Assembly: GCA_012837525.1 (NCBI GenBank)
Contig: DUQZ01000062.1
Location: 1 to 64,000 of the forward strand
Length of the DNA: 64,000 nucleotides
Reading direction: 5' to 3'
Source: Clostridiales bacterium
GTDB lineage: Bacteria > Bacillota > Clostridia > Christensenellales > Aristaeellaceae
In this document: positions 52,774 to 61,540 of the stretch, piece after piece
Numbering within the stretch: position 1 is the stretch's first letter
Layout: each line of letters opens with the position of its first letter
Made by a program: the position numbers and the translations under genes
The notes under the pieces: model-generated
The model's input: the letters and a program-made list of their open reading frames with translations, nothing else
The model's database searches: none
What the model was told of the DNA's origin: nothing

Positions 52774-54279
52774 ATGCCAGAGACACCTGCCATAGAGTTG
52801 ATACGCCTGACCAAATGCTTTGACAAGGTCACGGCCTGCGACTGCATTGACATGGATGTCCGCCGGGGTGAGGTGCTGGCGCTGCTGGGCGAGAACGGCT
52901 CCGGCAAAACCACGCTGACCAATATGCTCTCTGGCATTTACCAGCCAGACGCAGGGCAAATCATCCTTGACGGGAAGCCGGTCACCATCCGTTCCCCCCG
53001 GGATGCCATCCGCCTGGGCATCGGCATGATTCACCAGCATTTCAAACTGGTGGAGGTATTGACCGCGCGGGAGAACATCCTGCTGGGCCAGGCGGGGCTG
53101 ATCAAGACAAGCCCGGAGGAAGCTGTCAGTACCTTTGGCTTCCAGGTGGATCTGGACAAAAAGATCTATGACATGTCCGTCAGCGAAAAGCAGGCAGTGG
53201 AGATTTTGAAGGTCCTTTGCCGGGGCGCAGACAAGCTGATTTTGGACGAACCGACCGCTGTGTTGACCCCCCAGGAAATCCGCGCCCTGTTTGACGCCCT
53301 GGACCGCATGCGCAAGGAAGGCAAGGCCATTATCATCATCACCCATAAGCTGGAAGAGGTGATGGCGGTGTCTGACCGCGTCACTGTGCTGCGCAAGGGC
53401 GTAAATGTGGGCACGGTTGAAACCAGGGAAACCAACCGCTTTTTGCTGACAGAGATGATGGTGGGCAAGCCCATCTCCCTGGATGTGGAGCATGTGGACA
53501 TGCCGCCGGGCAGGACGCTGCTGCGGGTCAAGAACCTGTCCGCGACGGATGAAGGCGGGCGGCAGTTGATTCAGGACATCAACTTTGATTTAAAAGCGGG
53601 TGAAATCCTGGGTGTTGCCGGTGTCGCGGGCTCTGGCCAAAAAGCTTTGTGTGAGTTGATTGCCGGCATTGAAAAACCGGACTCTGGCACCATCCATATT
53701 GGTGAGACGCGCATTGACGGCATGAGCCCGGGTGAGATCATCAAGCAGGGCATCTCCATGGCCTTTATTCCGGAGGACCGCCTGGGCATGGGCTTGGTGG
53801 GCGGGATGGACATGCCTGACAACCTGCTGCTGAAAACCTATAACGACCAGAGGGGCTTCTTTTTAAACCGCAAGGAGGCGCGAAAGGAAGCCGCCGACAT
53901 GGTGGAGCGGCTGCGCATTGTGACACCTGGGCTGCATGTAAACATCCAAAAGCTGTCCGGCGGCAACGTGCAGAAGATCCTGTTGGGGCGGGAGATCAAC
54001 CTTAACCCGCGTGTGCTGATTACTGCCTACCCGGTACGGGGGCTTGATATCGGCGCCTCGATGACGATCTATGACATGCTGAATGAGCAAAAGCGCAAGG
54101 GCGTGGGCATCCTGTTTGTGGGCGAGGATTTGGATGTGATGCTGGGCCTGTGTGACCGCATCATGGTGTTGTGCGCAGGCCGCGTGAGCGCGATTGTAGA
54201 AAGCCAGTTTGCCACCAAGGCGCTGCTGGGCATGAAAATGGCCGGCCTGGTAACGGACAAGGAGGATGAATATGCCTAA
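52774..54279 (+). CDS. Nucleoside ABC importer ATPase (NupA/RbsA-type, two ATPase domains)
   Basis: 501 residues with two tandem ATPase domains, as in carbohydrate and nucleoside uptake (CUT2) ATPases. Domain 1 has Walker A GENGSGKT near 36 and a signature YDMSVSEKQAVEIL; domain 2 has the usual degenerate Walker A GVAGSGQK near 288 and signature LSGGNVQKILLGREI near 395. This asymmetry is normal for the family. SD GGAGC precedes the ATG. The end overlaps the permease gene start by 8 bp. It energises the two permeases that follow. Confidence 0.95.
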   Translation: MPETPAIELIRLTKCFDKVTACDCIDMDVRRGEVLALLGENGSGKTTLTNMLSGIYQPDAGQIILDGKPVTIRSPRDAIRLGIGMIHQHFKLVEVLTARENILLGQAGLIKTSPEEAVSTFGFQVDLDKKIYDMSVSEKQAVEILKVLCRGADKLILDEPTAVLTPQEIRALFDALDRMRKEGKAIIIITHKLEEVMAVSDRVTVLRKGVNVGTVETRETNRFLLTEMMVGKPISLDVEHVDMPPGRTLLRVKNLSATDEGGRQLIQDINFDLKAGEILGVAGVAGSGQKALCELIAGIEKPDSGTIHIGETRIDGMSPGEIIKQGISMAFIPEDRLGMGLVGGMDMPDNLLLKTYNDQRGFFLNRKEARKEAADMVERLRIVTPGLHVNIQKLSGGNVQKILLGREINLNPRVLITAYPVRGLDIGASMTIYDMLNEQKRKGVGILFVGEDLDVMLGLCDRIMVLCAGRVSAIVESQFATKALLGMKMAGLVTDKEDEYA

Positions 54280-55360
54280 GCCCTGGGTGATGCCGCATAT
54301 CGTCCAGCGGGGCGAGGTCAAGCCCGTGGTTGCCTGGAGCTACCGCGCGCTGGCGGTTGTGTTCGCCCTGGCGATGGGCGGCGCCTTTTTGGCTGCGCTT
54401 GGCTATAACCCCTTCCAGGTATACAGCACCATGCTGCGCGGCGCGCTGGGCACGCCGGGGATGCAAAAGGAAACCCTGAAGCTGACCATTCCCCTGGCCC
54501 TTACCAGTTTGGGTGTGCTGCTGGCCTTCAAAATGAAGTTTTGGAACATCGGCGCGGAAGGACAGATCGCGGCCGGCGCGATCGCCGCCAGCTATTTCGC
54601 CTATTTCCAGGCGCATCTGCCCCCTGCCCTGCTGCTGCCCCTCATGGCCGTCGCTGCCATTGTATTTGGCGGCCTGTGGGGCTTGATTCCGGCCTGGTTT
54701 AAGACCAAGTTTGGCACCAACGAAACGCTGTTTACCCTGATGCTCAACTACATCATGTTTTATTTCATCACCTATTTGCGCGAAGGCCCCTGGCGCGATC
54801 CGGGCGGCGGTTTCGCGGCCATGCCGCGTTTCCCCAAACAAGCCCGCCTGCCGGAGGTACCCTTCCCCTTTGTGGGCAACCTGCATGTAGGCTGGATTGT
54901 GCTGCTTGTGATGGTGGTGCTGGTCTTCATTTATCTGCGCTACACCAAGCACGGGTATGAGCTGACTGTCGTGGGCGAAAACGTGCGCACCGCGCGTTAT
55001 GCCGGCATGCCGGTGAAGAAGATCATCCTGCGCACGATGTTCCTGTCCGCGGGGCTGTGCGGCTTGGCCGGCATGCTGCAGGTGGCGGGCCCCGACCGCC
55101 AATTGACAGACGCGGTGGCGGGCGGGCGCGGGTTTACCGCGGTCAGCGTGGTCTGGCTGGCGCGCTTGTCGCCTGCCGGCTGCCTGGGCGTCTCCTTCCT
55201 GTTTGCCGCGATGCAAAAGGGCTGCAGCATGATGCAAACGGAGTACCGCATCCCCGCCTCCATGTCCGACATCTTGCAGGGCATCATCCTCTTTAGTGTG
55301 CTGGGCGCGGAGTTCTTTTTGCAGTACCGGCTTACCTCCCGCAAGGAGGTGGTGGTATGA
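54272..55360 (+). CDS. Nucleoside ABC importer permease 1 (NupB-type)
   Basis: 362-residue membrane protein with about eight to ten helices, BPD_transp_2 family, homologous to branched-chain and sugar CUT2 permeases. Typical runs are NIGAEGQIAAGAIAASYFAY near 90 and ARYAGMPVKKIILRTMFLSA near 243. ATG 54272 is chosen with GGAGG 6 bases upstream; ATG 54266 overlaps that site. It pairs with the following permease in one transporter. Confidence 0.93.
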   Translation: MPKPWVMPHIVQRGEVKPVVAWSYRALAVVFALAMGGAFLAALGYNPFQVYSTMLRGALGTPGMQKETLKLTIPLALTSLGVLLAFKMKFWNIGAEGQIAAGAIAASYFAYFQAHLPPALLLPLMAVAAIVFGGLWGLIPAWFKTKFGTNETLFTLMLNYIMFYFITYLREGPWRDPGGGFAAMPRFPKQARLPEVPFPFVGNLHVGWIVLLVMVVLVFIYLRYTKHGYELTVVGENVRTARYAGMPVKKIILRTMFLSAGLCGLAGMLQVAGPDRQLTDAVAGGRGFTAVSVVWLARLSPAGCLGVSFLFAAMQKGCSMMQTEYRIPASMSDILQGIILFSVLGAEFFLQYRLTSRKEVVV

Positions 55361-56325
55361 GCGGCTTTATGGAGCAGGCAATCGCCTTTTTGTACGCCGC
55401 CATCTTAGCCAGCGTGCCCCTGCTGTATGGCACCCTGGGCGAGATTTTAACGCAGAAGGCCGGCAACCTGAACCTGGGTGTGGAAGGCATGATGTACCTG
55501 GGCGCCATCGCGGGCTTTTTAGCCGGCTTTTATACCGATTCGTTTATTTTGACCATCCTCTTTGGCATGCTGGCCGGCGCGCTGGGCGCTGGTATTTACG
55601 CTTTTTTAACTGTCAGCTTGAAGGCCAACCAGAATGTGACCGGCCTGACGCTGACCATCTTTGGTACCGGGGTCGCGAACTTCCTGGGCGAAAAAACCAA
55701 GCTGGGCGTACCGGTGGACACCATGTTCATGTCTGCGCGGCTCAAGTCCCTCATGTCACCCCTGCACCTGGGCGCGCTGAGTGATGTGCCCGTCATCGGC
55801 ACCCTGCTGTTTCGCCACAGCATCTTAACCTATCTGGCGGTGCTGATTGGCATCGTGATGTCCATCTATTTAAAGCGCAGCCGCATGGGCTTAAACCTGC
55901 GCGCGGTGGGCGAAAACCCTGCCGCGGCGGATGCTATGGGTATCCCGGTGAATGCCTATAAATACGCGCATGTTTTGGTGGGCGGCGCCCTGTGCGGCCT
56001 GGGCGGTGTGTATGTAAGCATGGTGACCGCCCTGGGCAACTGGCAGCCCAACATCATCTCCGGCCAGGGGTGGATTGCCATCGCGCTGGTCATCTTCGCC
56101 TCCTGGAAGCCTTTGCGCGCCATTTTGGGCAGCCTGGCCTTTGGCGCGCTGTCTGTCCTGCGCCTGTATGTGCCCAAGGAAGTCGCGGATATCCCGGGCG
56201 CCCTCTTCTCCATGCTGCCCTTTGTGGTCACTTGCATGGTGCTGGTATTATCCTCCATTCGCATGAAGCGGGAAAACCAGCAGCCCGCCTCCTGCGGGAT
56301 CAACTACTTCCGGGAGGAACGCTGA
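55357..56325 (+). CDS. Nucleoside ABC importer permease 2 (NupC-type)
   Basis: 322-residue membrane protein with about eight helices, second permease of the importer. The NLNLGVEGMMYLGAIAGFLA region near 33 and ADAMGIPVNAYKYAHVLVGG near 190 are characteristic of BPD_transp_2. It overlaps permease 1 by 4 bp, with GGAGG before its ATG, and the kinase gene by one base. Together with BMP and the ATPase this completes a nucleoside uptake system. Confidence 0.93.
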   Translation: MSGFMEQAIAFLYAAILASVPLLYGTLGEILTQKAGNLNLGVEGMMYLGAIAGFLAGFYTDSFILTILFGMLAGALGAGIYAFLTVSLKANQNVTGLTLTIFGTGVANFLGEKTKLGVPVDTMFMSARLKSLMSPLHLGALSDVPVIGTLLFRHSILTYLAVLIGIVMSIYLKRSRMGLNLRAVGENPAAADAMGIPVNAYKYAHVLVGGALCGLGGVYVSMVTALGNWQPNIISGQGWIAIALVIFASWKPLRAILGSLAFGALSVLRLYVPKEVADIPGALFSMLPFVVTCMVLVLSSIRMKRENQQPASCGINYFREER

Positions 56326-56888
56326 TGGATGACTACCAGGCTTTATGCGCGCGCATAGCTGATTTGCAGAAGGCCAAAACGCCGCTTGTGGTGGCCATTG
56401 ACGGCCCCTGCGGCGGTGGCAAGACCACCCTGGCATTTAAACTGCACAAAGCGTTTCCTGACAGCGTGATCATCCACGCTGATGATTTCTTCCTGCGGCC
56501 GCATCAACGAACAGAAGAACGCCTAAAAGAACCCGGCGGCAATATGGACCGGGAGCGCCTGCAGGAAGAAGTGCTACAGAAGGTGCCGCTTGGAGAACCC
56601 TTCACCTATTCCAGCTATGACTGCCAACAAGATGTGATGGTGCCGGTGCGATACGAACCGCGCAGCCTGGTGATTGTGGAAGGCTCCTACAGCCATCATC
56701 CGGACCTTAAACCTTCCTATGACCTGCTGGTGTTTGTGGATGTGGATGCCGACACACAGCTGGACAGGCTGAAGATGCGGGTGCCGGGCAAGATGCTGCC
56801 CAATTTCATCAACCAATGGATCCCGCTTGAACACAGGTATTTTGACGCGTTTCATATCAAAGCGAACAGCGATTTTGTTTTAACATAA
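56325..56888 (+). CDS. P-loop kinase, uridine kinase-like
   Basis: 187 residues with Walker A IDGPCGGGKTTLAFKLHK near residue 26, a likely nucleoside-binding HADDFFLRPHQRTEERL and an RLKMRVPGKML region. It resembles uridine kinase and AAA-type small-molecule kinases but is short and lacks clear uridine-specific loops, so the substrate is inferred from context. GGGAGG precedes the ATG, which overlaps the permease stop (TGATG). The open frame before ATG 56325 lies within the permease gene. The likely role is trapping imported nucleosides as monophosphates. Confidence 0.85.
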   Translation: MDDYQALCARIADLQKAKTPLVVAIDGPCGGGKTTLAFKLHKAFPDSVIIHADDFFLRPHQRTEERLKEPGGNMDRERLQEEVLQKVPLGEPFTYSSYDCQQDVMVPVRYEPRSLVIVEGSYSHHPDLKPSYDLLVFVDVDADTQLDRLKMRVPGKMLPNFINQWIPLEHRYFDAFHIKANSDFVLT

Positions 56889-56923
56889 TAATTGCATCAT
56901 CCCCCAACAGAAAGGAGAGCGCC

Positions 56924-57823
56924 ATGAAAACCAAAGCCTGTGTCCTGTTGCTGTCCCTCATCCTTTTGCTGTCGCCCCTTTTGGTCAGCGCGTCCAATTT
57001 CTATATCTTTCCGGAATCAGACCGCAAGCACCTGAGCTATGAAGAGGTGTGGGCGTGGCAGTATGACGCGCTGGGCTATGCCTTCAATGAGCTGTTTGCG
57101 CGCTATGGCCGGCCTTTTAATGCGGGCAGCAAATATGACAACTACTTCCAGTGCCAGACCTGGTACAAGGTGGACCCGAACTATCCGGGTGACGGCTATG
57201 TCCTTTCCAATCTGGAATGGGACAACTATAAGCTGATCAAGCAGGTGCGGGAGGAGATGCGTTCTCTGGGCACCAAAAACCTGGACGGCAAACCGCTTCC
57301 GCCTGTGTTTGATGACGAGATCTTTGAACTCTTATCCGGCTTTAAAGAAGCCTATTTCCAACCCAACCAGAGCCTGCCCGTATTTGACGGGCCTGGCGCG
57401 CATTACCGGCGCGGCGCTGGCGGCAAAGCCGCTGTGGGCACCAATGGGCGGGTGTACGTCGCAGGCTGGGAAGCCGGCTGGCTGATGGTGATGTATCAGT
57501 TGAGCAAGGGCGGCGTGCGCGTAGGCTTTGTCAACCCCGCCAACATCAAAAACACCACCGTCATCGCCCCGCAGCTGGCTTTTGAGAATGTCATAACCAA
57601 AACAGTGTCCGCCGCGACCTTGACGGAGGACCCGCTGATGACGCTGAACACAGTCGCGCAGCTGCCTGCCGGCGCGTCGGTTGTGTGGCTGACGCGCTAC
57701 CACACCGCGACCGGCATTTGGGACTATGTTGAAACCACTGTGAACGGCCAGGTCTGCCGCGGGTTTTTACCCCAGGGCGTGACCGATCTGGGCTGGTTCA
57801 TCGACTCCCCCATCAACAAATAA
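56924..57823 (+). CDS. Secreted protein with SH3-like domains
   Basis: 299 residues with a type I signal peptide (KTKACVLLLSLILLLSPLLV, about 2-23). The N-terminal half is rich in Tyr/Trp with SYEEVWAWQYDALGYAFN; the C-terminal half has two SH3-like beta segments (about 165-215, TNGRVYVAGWEAGWLMVMYQ, and about 225-295). Bacterial SH3 domains often bind cell-wall peptidoglycan. No catalytic motif is visible. It lies 35 bp after the kinase gene but has AAAGGAG and no clear promoter, so it may share that transcript. Confidence 0.75.
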   Translation: MKTKACVLLLSLILLLSPLLVSASNFYIFPESDRKHLSYEEVWAWQYDALGYAFNELFARYGRPFNAGSKYDNYFQCQTWYKVDPNYPGDGYVLSNLEWDNYKLIKQVREEMRSLGTKNLDGKPLPPVFDDEIFELLSGFKEAYFQPNQSLPVFDGPGAHYRRGAGGKAAVGTNGRVYVAGWEAGWLMVMYQLSKGGVRVGFVNPANIKNTTVIAPQLAFENVITKTVSAATLTEDPLMTLNTVAQLPAGASVVWLTRYHTATGIWDYVETTVNGQVCRGFLPQGVTDLGWFIDSPINK

Positions 57824-57831
57824 AACAAACG

Positions 57832-57875
57832 GCCACCAAAAATGCTGGGCGTTTGGACCCAGCATTTTTTGTGGC
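57832..57875. terminator. Bidirectional terminator after the SH3 protein gene
   Basis: AAAAATGCTGGG (57838-57849) and CCCAGCATTTTT (57858-57869) form a 12-bp stem, extended by outer arms GCCAC (57832-57836) and GTGGC (57871-57875). Lies between convergent ends and serves both sides. Confidence 0.88.
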
Positions 57876-57888
57876 TTGGCGCAATGCG

Positions 57889-58974
57889 TCAAGGCGTTTG
57901 CAGCGATAACAAAAACTGCGCGATGGCCTGATGGGATTTGGCTTCCGTCCAGGGGGCGTAGTGGGGGCCTTCCAGGAGGACAAACTCCGCGTTGGGGTAG
58001 AGCGCTGCCAGGTGCTCTGCCTGCTCGTAGGGAATCATTGTGTCCTGTTTTGCGCCCAACACCAGGGTTTTCATGGTGGCGGGACTGGTTTTGGCATATT
58101 GATCGTTTGGATACTTGTTGCGAACAAACAAGGACGACACCGTCCGCGCCAGGCCAGTGACCTTGAACTCCTGCTGCAGGTGCGACTTGACCATCTCTGT
58201 CCCATTGAAAAACGGCGACATCAAAATCAACCCGGCGGCCTGGTTGTCCGCGGCGAGTTTGGCAGCGGGCCCGCTGCCCAGGCTCCAACCCGCCAGGACA
58301 ATCCTGTCCGCGCGCACGTCCTCCCGCTTCACGGCGTAATCATAGGCCAGCTGTGCCATATCAAGGATGGATTTTTCTGTGGGCTCACCCGCGCTTTGCC
58401 CATAACCCGGGTAATCCACCATCATAAAGTGGTAGCCAGTTAAAAGCTGCGCAGCCTGAATGCGTTTGAGCTCCGTGATTCTGCCCGAGGCCAGTTCCCC
58501 ATTGCCGCCAAAGTATAAAATCAACCCGGCCTGCTCTGCTGTTGTTTTCCAGAAATAGCCCTGGTAGGTGACGCCCTCCGCGTTTTGGATTTTTATTGCC
58601 TCCACATCCGGTTCCCCTTCGAGGAAAGCTTCCGCGTTCACCTCCCGCCGGCCGGGGAAATACAGCACATCATTTTGCGCGATATAAAAGCCGCCAATGC
58701 CCCAGACCAGCGCCACCAGCACCGCCATGATGACCAGCCGCCAAAGCCACTTGAACAGGCGGAAAGGTTTATTGGCCGGAAACAGCAAAAACAGCGCGAT
58801 CAGCAGGGCGCTGATGCCTGCCAGGATAAAGAAGGGCTCCCGCAGCGCGCTTTTCTCAAGGGCAGTCTGATAAAACTGCTGCACCATCATCAAAATGCCG
58901 CCGCTTGCGATTAACCCGATAAAGACGGTAAACAGAAAGCGCAGGAAGGTTGGCCGTTTTTTTGTGAAACTCAT
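57889..58974 (-). CDS. Membrane-anchored alpha/beta hydrolase
   Basis: 361 residues. Two or three hydrophobic segments lie in the first 105 residues (about 14-33, 40-60 and 72-92), then a BAAT/serine aminopeptidase-type alpha/beta hydrolase domain. The nucleophile elbow is LAGWSLGSGPAAKLA with Ser near 231; Asp in KQDTMIPYEQ near 308 and His in EGPHYAPWTE near 338 complete the triad. The catalytic domain may face outward or inward; topology was not settled. ATG 58974 has GAGGTGG 5 bases upstream. Single gene with its own promoter. Confidence 0.88.
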   Translation of the reverse strand: MSFTKKRPTFLRFLFTVFIGLIASGGILMMVQQFYQTALEKSALREPFFILAGISALLIALFLLFPANKPFRLFKWLWRLVIMAVLVALVWGIGGFYIAQNDVLYFPGRREVNAEAFLEGEPDVEAIKIQNAEGVTYQGYFWKTTAEQAGLILYFGGNGELASGRITELKRIQAAQLLTGYHFMMVDYPGYGQSAGEPTEKSILDMAQLAYDYAVKREDVRADRIVLAGWSLGSGPAAKLAADNQAAGLILMSPFFNGTEMVKSHLQQEFKVTGLARTVSSLFVRNKYPNDQYAKTSPATMKTLVLGAKQDTMIPYEQAEHLAALYPNAEFVLLEGPHYAPWTEAKSHQAIAQFLLSLQTP

Positions 58975-59009
58975 GATTTCCACCTCATCTCATTCAAAAC
59001 CTATACTTT

Positions 59010-59025
59010 CCGTGATTATACACGG
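59010..59025 (-). promoter_or_regulatory. -10 box flanked by an inverted repeat
   Basis: TATAAT (minus strand, 59020-59015) lies exactly between CCGTG and CACGG (59010-59014 and 59021-59025). No strong -35 is visible. The gene served is the hydrolase at 57889-58974. A bound repressor would cover the -10. Confidence 0.5.
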
Positions 59026-59041
59026 TTTTGGCAAATAAAAA

Positions 59042-59068
59042 AACCGAAGGAGCAGGGCCCCTCCGGTT
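59042..59068 (-). terminator. Terminator of the GGGtGRT operon
   Basis: On the minus strand AACCGGAGG and CCTTCGGTT form a 9-bp stem with one G-U pair, followed by TTTTTATTT. It lies 18 bp past the GGGtGRT stop. Confidence 0.8.
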
Positions 59069-59085
59069 GATTGGTCCATCCGTGC

Positions 59086-60081
59086 TTAGTTGGCTTCCTC
59101 AATCGCGACCGCGACAGCGACTGTCGCGCCGACCATGGGGTTGTTGCCCATGCCGATGAGGCCCATCATTTCCACGTGCGCGGGCACGGAAGAGGAGCCG
59201 GCGAACTGCGCGTCGGAATGCATACGGCCCATGGTGTCCGTCATGCCGTAGGAGGCGGGGCCGGCAGCCATGTTGTCCGGATGCAGGGTACGGCCGGTGC
59301 CGCCGCCGGAAGCGACGGAGAAATATTTCTTGCCGTGCTCGTTGGCCCACTTCTTGTAGGTACCGGCAACCGGATGCTGGAAGCGGGTGGGGTTGGTGGA
59401 GTTGCCGGTGATGGATACGTCCACCTTCTCATGGCGCATGACGGCCACGCCTTCGCTGACGTCGTTGGAGCCATAGCAGCGCACCTTGGCTTTCTCACCG
59501 TCAGAGAACGCGCGCTCGCTGACCACGGCCAGCTTGCCGGTGGCATAGTCATACTGCGTTTCCACATAGGTGAAGCCGTTGATGCGGCTGATGATATAGG
59601 CCGCGTCCTTGCCCAGGCCGTTCAGAATGACGCGCAGGGGCTTTTTGCGCACCTTGTTGGCGGTGCGGGCAATGCCAATGGCGCCTTCGGCGGCGGCAAA
59701 GGATTCATGCCCGGCCAGGAAGGCAAAGCACTCGGTCTCTTCCCGCAACAGCATCGCGCCCAGGTTGCCGTGGCCGATGCCCACCTCACGCTGGTCGGCG
59801 ACAGAACCGGGGATGCAGAAGGCCTGCAGGCCATCGCCAATCGCCTCGGCGGCTTCCGCCGCGTTTTTCAGGCCGCGCTTCACCGCCAGGCCTGCCCCCA
59901 GGGTGTAGGCCCACACGGCGTTCTCAAACGCGATGGGCTGGATGCCGTGCACGATTTTGCGCACGTCGATGCCTTTTTCAAGCAGCATCTCGTTGACTTC
60001 TTCCAAAGAGGAAAACCCATTGTCCTTCAGCACCTGATTGATTTGCTTTTCACGGCGCTCATATCCTTCAAACTGTGGCAT
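59086..60081 (-). CDS. GGGtGRT family protein
   Basis: 331 residues, named for the motif ASGGGTGRTLHPDN near residue 259. The function of this family is unknown. It has one cysteine (CFAFLAGHESF near 136), several glycine-rich turns and no signal or membrane segment, so it is cytoplasmic. GGAGG precedes the ATG. It lies 14 bp after the NifU-like gene, and the pair is repeatedly found together in anaerobes, so they probably act in one process. I do not assign a reaction. Confidence 0.9.
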   Translation of the reverse strand: MPQFEGYERREKQINQVLKDNGFSSLEEVNEMLLEKGIDVRKIVHGIQPIAFENAVWAYTLGAGLAVKRGLKNAAEAAEAIGDGLQAFCIPGSVADQREVGIGHGNLGAMLLREETECFAFLAGHESFAAAEGAIGIARTANKVRKKPLRVILNGLGKDAAYIISRINGFTYVETQYDYATGKLAVVSERAFSDGEKAKVRCYGSNDVSEGVAVMRHEKVDVSITGNSTNPTRFQHPVAGTYKKWANEHGKKYFSVASGGGTGRTLHPDNMAAGPASYGMTDTMGRMHSDAQFAGSSSVPAHVEMMGLIGMGNNPMVGATVAVAVAIEEAN

Positions 60082-60095
60082 ATGTCTTTCCCTCC

Positions 60096-60788
60096 TTATT
60101 CGTGGCGTGGGTCGATGTAGGACGCGGCATCCTCAAAGCGGCCATAGGTGGCGATGTTCTTCTCATAGGCTTCCTTGGGGTCAACGCCCTTTTTAATAGC
60201 CTCCATCATCTTGCCCAGGTGGCAGAACTGATAGCCGCAGATCTCCTGGTTCTCATCCAGCGCCAGCTTCATCACATAGCCTTCGGCCATCTCAAGGTAG
60301 CGCGGGCCTTTGAGCAGGGAGCCGTACATGGTCGCGATCTGGCTGCGCAGGCCCTTGCCCAAGTCCTCCATGCCGGCGCCCACGGGCAGACCGCCTTCGG
60401 AGAAAGCGCTTTGCGTGCGGCCATAGGCAATCTGCAGGAAAAGCTCCCGCATGGCGGTGTTGATGGCGTCACATACCAGGTCGGTATTGAGGGCTTCCAG
60501 CACGGTCTTGCCAGGCAGAATCTCGCTAGCCATGGCGGCGGAATGCGTCATGCCGGAGCAACCAATGCACTCCACCAGCGCTTCCTGGATGGTGCCTTCC
60601 TTGACGTTGAGCGTCAGCTTGCAGGCGCCCTGCTGAGGCGCGCACCAGCCCACACCATGAGTTAAGCCGCTGATGTCCTTGACTTCGCGCGCCTGCACCC
60701 ACTTCCCTTCCTGCGGGATGGGCGCGGCGCCGTGGATGGGACCACGCTTGACGCAGGACATTTCTTCCAGTTCTTTGGAATACTGCAT
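60096..60788 (-). CDS. NifU/IscU-like iron-sulfur scaffold family protein
   Basis: 230 residues, longer than ordinary IscU (about 130). Conserved cysteines are C12, C49, C56, C74 and C77; the ECIGCSGMTHSAAM run near 73-86 resembles the CxxC part of NifU scaffolds. A conserved SEGGLPVGAGMEDLGKGLRS stretch follows near 136. The C-terminal third (GYVMKLALDENQ...) is extra. GGAGG precedes the ATG. Together with GGGtGRT this may form a specialised iron-sulfur or metal assembly step; that is inference. Confidence 0.85.
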   Translation of the reverse strand: MQYSKELEEMSCVKRGPIHGAAPIPQEGKWVQAREVKDISGLTHGVGWCAPQQGACKLTLNVKEGTIQEALVECIGCSGMTHSAAMASEILPGKTVLEALNTDLVCDAINTAMRELFLQIAYGRTQSAFSEGGLPVGAGMEDLGKGLRSQIATMYGSLLKGPRYLEMAEGYVMKLALDENQEICGYQFCHLGKMMEAIKKGVDPKEAYEKNIATYGRFEDAASYIDPRHE

Positions 60789-60831
60789 GTGAATCCTCCT
60801 CTTTCATCGGTAAAATAAGGCGTACTGATAT

Positions 60832-60837
60832 AGTTTA
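60832..60837 (-). promoter_or_regulatory. Weak promoter candidate of the NifU-like/GGGtGRT operon
   Basis: Minus strand TAAACT preceded by TGA gives a possible extended -10 44 bp before the ATG. No convincing -35. The 122-bp gap (60789-60910) otherwise holds only the ribosome site GAGGAGG. Confidence 0.3.
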
Positions 60838-60910
60838 TCACAAGCTGAGCAAATTTTCACCCGCTTGGGACATTTTTGATCCAGGAAGATTTACTTGTTG
60901 TGTGGATGAA

Positions 60911-61540
60911 TTAAACCAAAAGACTGGCCGCCAGCAGAAACTGCGCCGAATAATACAAGAGGATACAGGCGCGGTCCCAGGGGCTTTTGTCCGGGAACAC
61001 CAGGCGCCTGGCGATGATGGCGTCAGACACCACAAAGAGCGTCGCGCCAATAAAGGTCAGAACGGGCTGCGCCAAAGCGACGGAGGCCATCAGGCTTATG
61101 AGCAGCGAATAGGCAAAATGCGGCAGGGTTGAAAAGCCGACCTTCTTTTGCGCGCGCTGTCTCATGTAGCATGTAAATAGCAACAGGGCAAGGAAAAGAA
61201 TAAGCGAGGGAAGCCCTGGTGGTGTGCGCATCCAAAAGGAGATGATGTACAGGATGTGCCCCAGCGCGAAGATACCCATGCCGGACAAAAAATGAAGTTC
61301 CAGCATCACATCCGCCGCGGCGCAAACGGCGATGCCAATGGCCATGATGAGCGCGTAGGGTTGCCCTGTCTGCGTATAGGCATATACCGCCAGCAGGGCC
61401 GCCAGCAGGGTTGTAAGCCCTTTGAAGAACAGAATGGTTCTTTTGCTGTACCATTTCTGCTCGCCGCCCACCTGGTAGCTGATGCCGGTTGCTGTCATCA
61501 TGACCAGCACACACAGGCTGATGATCAAATGCGTGCTCAC
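60911..61540 (-). CDS. YhhN/TMEM86-family lysoplasmalogenase-like protein
   Basis: 209 residues with about eight transmembrane helices, PF07947 type. LFFKGLTTLLAALLAVYAYT near 32 and the GATLFVVSDAIIARRLVF segment near 165 match the family, whose characterised members cleave lysoplasmalogens. Plasmalogens occur in many Clostridia, so a lipid-turnover role is plausible. The GTG start overlaps the MATE stop as GTGA, so the two are co-translated. No clear terminator follows. Confidence 0.82.
   Translation of the reverse strand: MSTHLIISLCVLVMMTATGISYQVGGEQKWYSKRTILFFKGLTTLLAALLAVYAYTQTGQPYALIMAIGIAVCAAADVMLELHFLSGMGIFALGHILYIISFWMRTPPGLPSLILFLALLLFTCYMRQRAQKKVGFSTLPHFAYSLLISLMASVALAQPVLTFIGATLFVVSDAIIARRLVFPDKSPWDRACILLYYSAQFLLAASLLV

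Noticed and set aside
54161-55237. 358-codon minus-strand frame opposite permease 1
   Set aside because: Shadow; Gln/His-rich product without family features.
55992-56888. Long version of the uridine-kinase-like gene
   Set aside because: The extension lies inside permease 2; ATG 56325 has a strong ribosome site.
59071-60120. 349-codon plus-strand frame opposite GGGtGRT
   Set aside because: Shadow of a strongly supported gene; no ribosome site, low-complexity His/Gly-rich product.
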